From Brienomyrus brachyistius (taxonomy: Eukaryota; Chordata; Actinopteri; Osteoglossiformes; Mormyridae): 64,000 bases of DNA. Under the pieces are notes generated by a model. That model saw nothing but the letters and a program-made list of their open reading frames with translations, did not search any database and was not told where the DNA came from. Numbering within the stretch: position 1 is the first letter of the stretch; each line of letters begins with the position of its first letter. Positions 58,916 through 64,000 of this stretch are shown in pieces. Where the stretch lies: NCBI RefSeq assembly GCF_023856365.1, contig NC_064540.1, positions 4,461,501 to 4,525,500 on the forward strand. Reading direction: 5' to 3'. The position numbers and the translations under genes were made by a program.

Positions 58916-61115
58916 CCAGGGATGGACATAACTGATGCGACAATCGATTGTTTGTAAAAGCGCAAATGAGCCCTTTTTTATGTGCATTTGCGCTGCTATG
59001 ACAAGAAAATACCTTTATTGCATTTTAACCTGTATACTGCAAATGAAGTAGAGTTAGCATATAAAGATTAAAATGCGTTATTTTGTTTTCATTTCAAATA
59101 AAGACTAGAAATGACACTGAAAGCATTATGAAAATATGTATTCAAAACATACCACTACGTTTCTTGAACTTCATACATTATATATATTCATTGAGATTTA
59201 ATGGCTGTTCACTTTCTAGGGAGGAGTAATTTAAAACTCATATAATACACAGACTGATTCGGCAAAAAGCAGAACGTCCTTTTCAGTCTTGGTGATGCTC
59301 TGCGAGGTAAAGCTGAGGTATAAGTCATTGGCCTTAAGTCAGCAAGATCCTCCCTTCCACCCCATGGAGCTCTGCGTCCCCATCTCCGTCCGGTCGGCTG
59401 AAATTGCTGATGGAGCAGAAGCCAGGGCGAGACGTGCACCTGATTGTTTGCGTCGTACCGGCTGAGACAAACGTTTAATTTACAGCTGCCTTGGGCGGGA
59501 CTGAATGAAAACCCTGCCACAAGAGGCCAGAAGAATAAGCTCGTCTGCAAGATGAACGCTTGTGAATAGTATGCATTTACTGTCCAAACATGCAGCAAAA
59601 GGTAGTTTTAAAAAATCACATTTACAGGGTGTGTGTGGCAGTAAATTGTGTGGATTAAACCACACAAACTCCAGCTCAGAATTTACCAGCGTCAAAGTTT
59701 CCGTGACTAAACCTCCGGCATCCCATAATGCCACAGGCAGACAGCCGGGAGATGCCTGCGTATCTAAGCTACAGGTAACCTTTGGGGATAAACTTTTAAA
59801 TCATACATGAATTTTACCAGATTCCCCGTCCTCCCCCCGCCCCCCCCCACCCCACCCCACCCCACAACTGCTCCCCAGCTTCATACGACAGTCAAAGAGT
59901 TTTTTAGATGGGGGGTGGAAATACAGCATCTGTTTAGAGTCGGAATGATGAGGTTCGAAACATTCCCTAATCTGCTACGTAGATTTCAAGACTGCAGGCG
60001 GCTCTCCCTGTCACAGCCCAGCCTGCCCCCCCCCCCAAGCCCCCCAGTACCTCTCATCTCATTACATTAACATAAGCAGTACTTATATTTCTCTCCAGGT
60101 TTTATTTAACGTAACAGCCAGTCTGGTCTCATTTTCCTACCAGTCCTTTCATACTCGGAATCAGCATAACAAATTCTGTTCCGCTGTGATCTCATAACAA
60201 ATTATTTTTAGTATATAAGCACCAGATCATTTAAGGTTTCATCTTTTGTTTTGCATTTTAAAAGATTTAAAAGATGCCCCTTATACAAGGATGTTGAGAA
60301 CCTTCATTGTGATAACGGAGTCGATATCACTGTGGGTCATCAGGCAGTTATGAATTTTCAGGACCGACGATCGAAGGACTCGGTGTAACGAAGATCCCGG
60401 CCAAAGATGTTTCCGGTAGGTTTATGGATGTAGTGTCCACCTGCATAACCATGCTACCTTTCACACACTGGCCAGAGGAAAATGGTGAGCTAAGCTAAGC
60501 TACAGGTAATAGACCAGTACTCAGGGAACAAACCACGCATCACCAAAGGAAGCCTGTCTGCTGACCTCCAGCTGAGCTTTCAGGCATCTCACTCCTTTAA
60601 GAACTTCATAAGGTCCATCAGTTCCCCATAACTACAACCATAATGACCACAGCTACAACCAAAGAAATGCAATTTCCCCTTCTCTTATATTCCGTGCGAG
60701 AAAATACTGTTCAGCAGTTTTCATAAATCGCCACCTCTAAGCGTTATTAGCATTTTTCTGGGGGTGTGCTGATTTTCTGGCAGGCATTTAGTGAATCCCT
60801 CCCAGCGTCTGAAAGGTACGGGCGGAGGAAATCCACGTAGGGTATTTATAAGCGGCAACACAAACATTTTAATCGCAGAATGTTTCACAGTGACAGTTCT
60901 CAGAAAGAATAATCACGGTAATAACAGTGAAGACGCAGAAATGCAAAATAAAGAGGGGTTGTTGCATTACTCACTCCGCACTACGTCTGTGTCAAGTTTT
61001 GCGAAGGGCGCTCGATCATTACGCTTACACCGAAGACAAGTGCCATCGATCAAAATCGACGAAGACACAAAAGGAATGCTTCATCTGTACAGCTGCAATT
61101 TCACCTCATGGTTAA

Positions 61116-61116
<1 letters not shown>
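58916..61116. other. non-coding stretch, no gene seen
   Basis: Frames at 59209-59734 (minus) and 60791-61189 (plus) have no domain or splice support. C-rich short tracts occur at 59826-59866 and about 60027-60036. Confidence 0.5.

Positions 61117-61146
<30 letters not shown>
61117..61146. repeat. poly-G tract (30 bases)
   Basis: The longest homopolymer in the window. A second G run follows at about 61215-61226 and a C run at about 61389-61403. Confidence 0.95.
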
Positions 61147-61147
<1 letters not shown>

Positions 61148-62559
61148 GCTATTTCTAGAGGACACTTTGTTGCAGAAATGCACCATTGACATGGACGGTG
61201 GTGTGTGTGTGTCTGGGGGGGGGGGGCTATCCAATGTAAGGATCTAGGTAGCAGCGGAGGATGGACCCCAAGGCTGTAGCTATCTCTGGTATTAACCCAG
61301 ACCACCAGCCCCGCCGAGAACAAAAGCCAGAACAACTGTGTTTACATATCTGCCAGTGAGCAAGAAAGAGCACTGAACAGTGCAGTAACCCCCCCCCCCC
61401 CCCAAAAAAAAAATAAAACAAAAAAACACCAGGCGTCCTAGACGATACACTGCAACCAAACTCTCAAAAGAACTGAAATGCCACTGCTTTACTGTAATCC
61501 AATTTCAGTTCATTTTCCATGTTTACCTCACTGGAAGGAGGTGTAAACTACATTAACTTTAGCTACAACCAGCCTTGGACAGAACATCCTCTAAAAGAAA
61601 CTCCTACTTTAAATTTTACATTTTATATTTCTGTTACCAAAAACATATGAAGGTTTCTGCGCTTAATTGTCTTTCCAGACGTTTTGGGTGACGAGCCGAC
61701 TAAAACGGTTTAATGTTATGACGGTGTTTGTTGTTCTTTTCGATTTCTGATGCTATTTTGATGGGAGTCATACGGTCCAACAAAAGGAATATGTCTGTCG
61801 ATAAACAGGACAACTGCCGGCCTCCAGGCAGGAGGGGGCGCTCAACTCAAAGACTTAAATAAGTGCAGGGGCTCTCCAGGAAAGTGGCGTAAAGGGCCCT
61901 CTTCCAACCAAATCCCCCCCAAAATCACAGCAACTACCTCCATCCATTCATCTGCGCTGGGGCGGGGGGTGTTCTGCCAGCGACCTCCGTGAGCTGGGGA
62001 TGCAGATGTGAAATAGCTAAAACAGACCAAAGCAGGACTAAAAGCACTCAGAGATGGAAACGCTGGGTGTTTTCCATGTGGGCAGAGAGTGCTGATGCTC
62101 GATAGCAGTAAGGGCTGGTTAATGGAATAGCAATGAGCAGCGGTAGAAGGCTTTGTTCTCTCCGCAGCACGCAGACGGACTTGCCCTGGATGGAACAATT
62201 ATGGGTAATGAGAAGAGTCTCCTTGGTACTCCGCCCCGCACCCTCACACCCCCCCCCCCCCCCGGGTGTGGAGATGGCTGTAGGGACGCTTCCCGTTGGA
62301 GTGGCAGGCCGGCACGCAACATCGCTGGACCACAGAATCCATGGGAGAAGCCTAATCAAACGGGCATTAGAATGTGACTACGGGGGGTGGGTGGGCATAA
62401 GTAAATCCCATGGTCCTGTGCGGCTCGACAGCTTTTGAAACAAAGTAACAGCCGCAGTAGCTTGCAGGACAGGCTAACTGGCACTGGATAGCTTTAGCTA
62501 ACGAGAGTCCCGGCTTGCTTTGTTCTGTTAGCCCGTGGAAGCCGCCGGTGTCCGGCACG
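61147..62559. other. non-coding stretch, no gene seen
   Basis: No supported gene. A CTCF-like motif at 61828-61842 is listed separately; a poly-C tract lies near 62250-62263. Confidence 0.5.
61828..61842 (+). promoter_or_regulatory. CTCF-like motif
   Basis: GCAGGAGGGGGCGCT on the plus strand fits the CTCF core. Confidence 0.4.
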
Positions 62560-62760
62560 GGCCTGGGGCCACGTGACGGGGGGCACGTCGGGGACTCTGA
62601 TCAATAGCGGCGGCTGCACAGTCACACATTAATATGGCCGCCGGCACGTTGTTGTTTAATCAGCGGCTTGGACCTTCATATTCATCACGGCGCTGTTTTT
62701 AAATATGCCGTGGCCTGCACATCTCACAGGAGACCGCCGGCTGGAAAAGTTTGACCCAAT
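62560..62760. other. candidate conserved regulatory block
   Basis: Dense, CpG-retaining, non-repetitive sequence without coding support: GATCAATAGCGGCGGC, CACATTAATATGGCCGCC, TTGTTTAATCAGCGGC, CTTCATATTCATCACGG and TTTAAATATGCCG. Homeodomain- and MADS-like words alternate with CpG-rich ones. It lies about 1.1 kb from the terminal exon, on its intron side, so an intronic enhancer is plausible. Conservation untested. Confidence 0.38.
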
Positions 62761-62765
62761 CGGAT

Positions 62766-62787
62766 GGGGGGGGGGGGGGGGGGGGGG
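62766..62787. repeat. poly-G tract
   Basis: About 22 consecutive G. Confidence 0.95.
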
Positions 62788-63484
62788 TGGTACTTATAAT
62801 GACGAATTAGCCTACTTACAAAAATAAACATTCCATAAAGGAAAAAAGAAAAAGAATAAGAATATTATGTCTAAACTTCAGCAAGTGGACGCCGAAAGGA
62901 GAGACAAACACTTTAGACACATACACACACATAGGAATATTCCTGTCTGTTTAAACGGATCATCTTGACATTAACCTTTTGAAAAATACACACTTTTAAG
63001 TACAAACCAACCTAGGGAATGTTATAATGACTCAGATCATTACAACCTGTGCCACATGCATGTCTCAGACACTCCTTAAGGGTCCAACGACGGAAAAAGT
63101 AAGTCAAGCCGGTACATCCATATGGGCCTCCAGCGTAGCGGCCACATGGGCCAAATTGCAGAGCCATGTAGCCTGATGCAGAGACCTGCTGGTCTGTTTC
63201 TTTAGGGACACAGTAGGAGGACTGGCGCTAGGGTCCTCTACCGCTAAAAGCCACAGCTTCTATTAGTGAGCCAGGTCAAGGAGGCAAGAAAGTGCTTAAA
63301 AGTGTTCCTGAGAGCTGTCAGAAGTACATCTCCTGGAAAGAGGAAGGTGGATCTAACAGCTTCATAATTCTTCTCCCCACTTTTGTGAAAACAATCATTA
63401 ACAAAGACTCACTCGGGGAAGGCGAAAGTAACAAGTCGAGGGCAACAGCAACTTTCCGCCAGTGTTTGACCATAACTTGCTCAG
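62788..63484. other. non-coding stretch, presumably intron
   Basis: No feature beyond ordinary unique DNA. If the minus-strand exon at 63.9 kb is real, this lies in the intron that follows it. Confidence 0.45.
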
Positions 63485-63850
63485 AGCCAGAACATGCCCC
63501 ACCCAAATACTGATAATGCCCCTCCCAAACGAGGCAACCCTCACCTACATAATGAAAATGGCCCACCAATCCACAGAATATGCCCCGCCCACATACAGAA
63601 CATGCTCCTCCCATACGGTGATAAGCCCCGCCCACACGCACAGAATATGTCATTTGCCCACATCTGGAACACACCCTTCCCATACCCTGGTAAAGCCCGC
63701 TCACACATACAACATGCCCCTCCCTTATACAAATTGCGCCCCTCCCATGTTGTGACAAGCCCCATCCACACAGTGAACATTGTCCACTGATACAAAAACA
63801 TGTCCCTCCCCCAACCTGGCAAACCCTGTCTATACACCATCTATAGCGCC
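63485..63850. repeat. degenerate C-rich tandem repeat with GC-box-like words
   Basis: Imperfect units built around GCCCC(G/T/A)CCCA or GCCCCTCCC followed by ACAT/ATAC and A-rich spacers recur roughly every 20-45 bp (for example near 63495, 63520, 63580, 63605, 63625, 63715, 63745). On the minus strand it lacks stops over most of its length, so the frame of the neighbouring exon runs on through it as an open frame of 210 codons (63318-63950); this read-through is a repeat effect. Confidence 0.8.
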
Positions 63851-63872
63851 CCCAGCTCCTCTGGTTACTCAC

Positions 63873-63967
63873 AGCTGTGCTGGCTGCCGCTTGCTTGGAC
63901 TCCTCCGTCAAGAAAGCCAGCATGTGTTCCACCTTCTGAGCCTCCTCCACGCTGATGTAGTCAGTGT
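63873..63967 (-). CDS. internal protein-coding exon, gene not identified
   Basis: On the minus strand a pyrimidine-rich acceptor (TTCGTGTGTTTTCCCAG, ending at 63968) is followed by 95 bases without stop and by a donor GTGAGTAACC starting at 63872. The exon begins with the last two bases of a split codon and ends on a codon boundary. It encodes a charged, probably helical piece reading TDYISVEEAQKVEHMLAFL then TEESKQAAASTA. Codon choice is GC-biased at third positions, unlike the surrounding drift. I do not recognise the protein family. No other exon of this gene was found in the window; the next ones, if on this side, lie in the 63 kb to the left behind long introns or beyond it. Alternative: a processed fragment, unlikely given both splice sites. 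Confidence 0.72.
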
Positions 63968-64000
63968 CTGGGAAAACACACGAAGACTGATTTTAATTAC

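Noticed and set aside
63318..63867. Full 210-codon minus-strand frame as one protein
   Set aside because: Only its first 31 or so codons lie in the exon; the rest is intron and tandem repeat read past a good donor.

Overview
The window looks like vertebrate nuclear DNA, most probably from a teleost fish. Evidence: several V-SINE-type tRNA-derived retroposons with GGAT-rich tails, Tc1/mariner and hAT relics, fish-type LINE/SINE 3' ends, abundant CA/TA/poly-G tracts, low gene density, and no prokaryotic gene organisation. The species cannot be fixed from sequence alone. Almost every open frame is short and unsupported. I find one convincing coding exon, at the right edge (minus strand, 63873-63967), and one weak exon candidate (plus strand, 47223-47299). 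Most of the window is best read as intergenic or large-intron DNA of a regulated, gene-poor region.

Layout. 1-9.2 kb: mostly unique DNA with a young V-SINE (2.8-3.1 kb, 13-bp target duplication), a decayed repeat beside it and an older V-SINE (8.9-9.2 kb). 9.6-14.2 kb: a cluster of small DNA transposons, including a 305-bp hAT-type element with perfect 16-bp termini and perfect 8-bp duplications, a second hAT-type element, a foldback element, one copy of a three-copy family, a LINE 3' end, a tRNA-Arg relic lacking its anticodon, and one copy of a two-copy family. 14.9-19.1 kb: old SINE/LINE pieces and a composite 14/11-bp minisatellite. 19.7-38.6 kb: mostly unique, with scattered repeat fossils and several blocks that look like conserved regulatory DNA. 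38.6-43.7 kb: a 5.1-kb minisatellite of 42/41-bp units with a 2,337-bp higher-order duplication. 43.7-63.5 kb: further candidate regulatory blocks, CTCF-like motifs, a Tc1 transposase relic, a second young V-SINE, and many poly-G/poly-C tracts. 63.5-64 kb: a C-rich degenerate tandem repeat immediately downstream, in gene direction, of the terminal exon.

The most striking object is the 42-bp array. Its unit has no stop codon in any of the three plus-strand frames, so it produces overlapping open frames of more than 1,700 codons without any sign of being a gene. Two long stretches 2,337 bp apart differ at only two positions over about 2.46 kb, which means either very recent amplification or homogenisation, or an assembly effect. 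On the plus strand each unit carries two polypyrimidine-CAG segments resembling 3' splice sites; on the minus strand it carries two GGAA cores.
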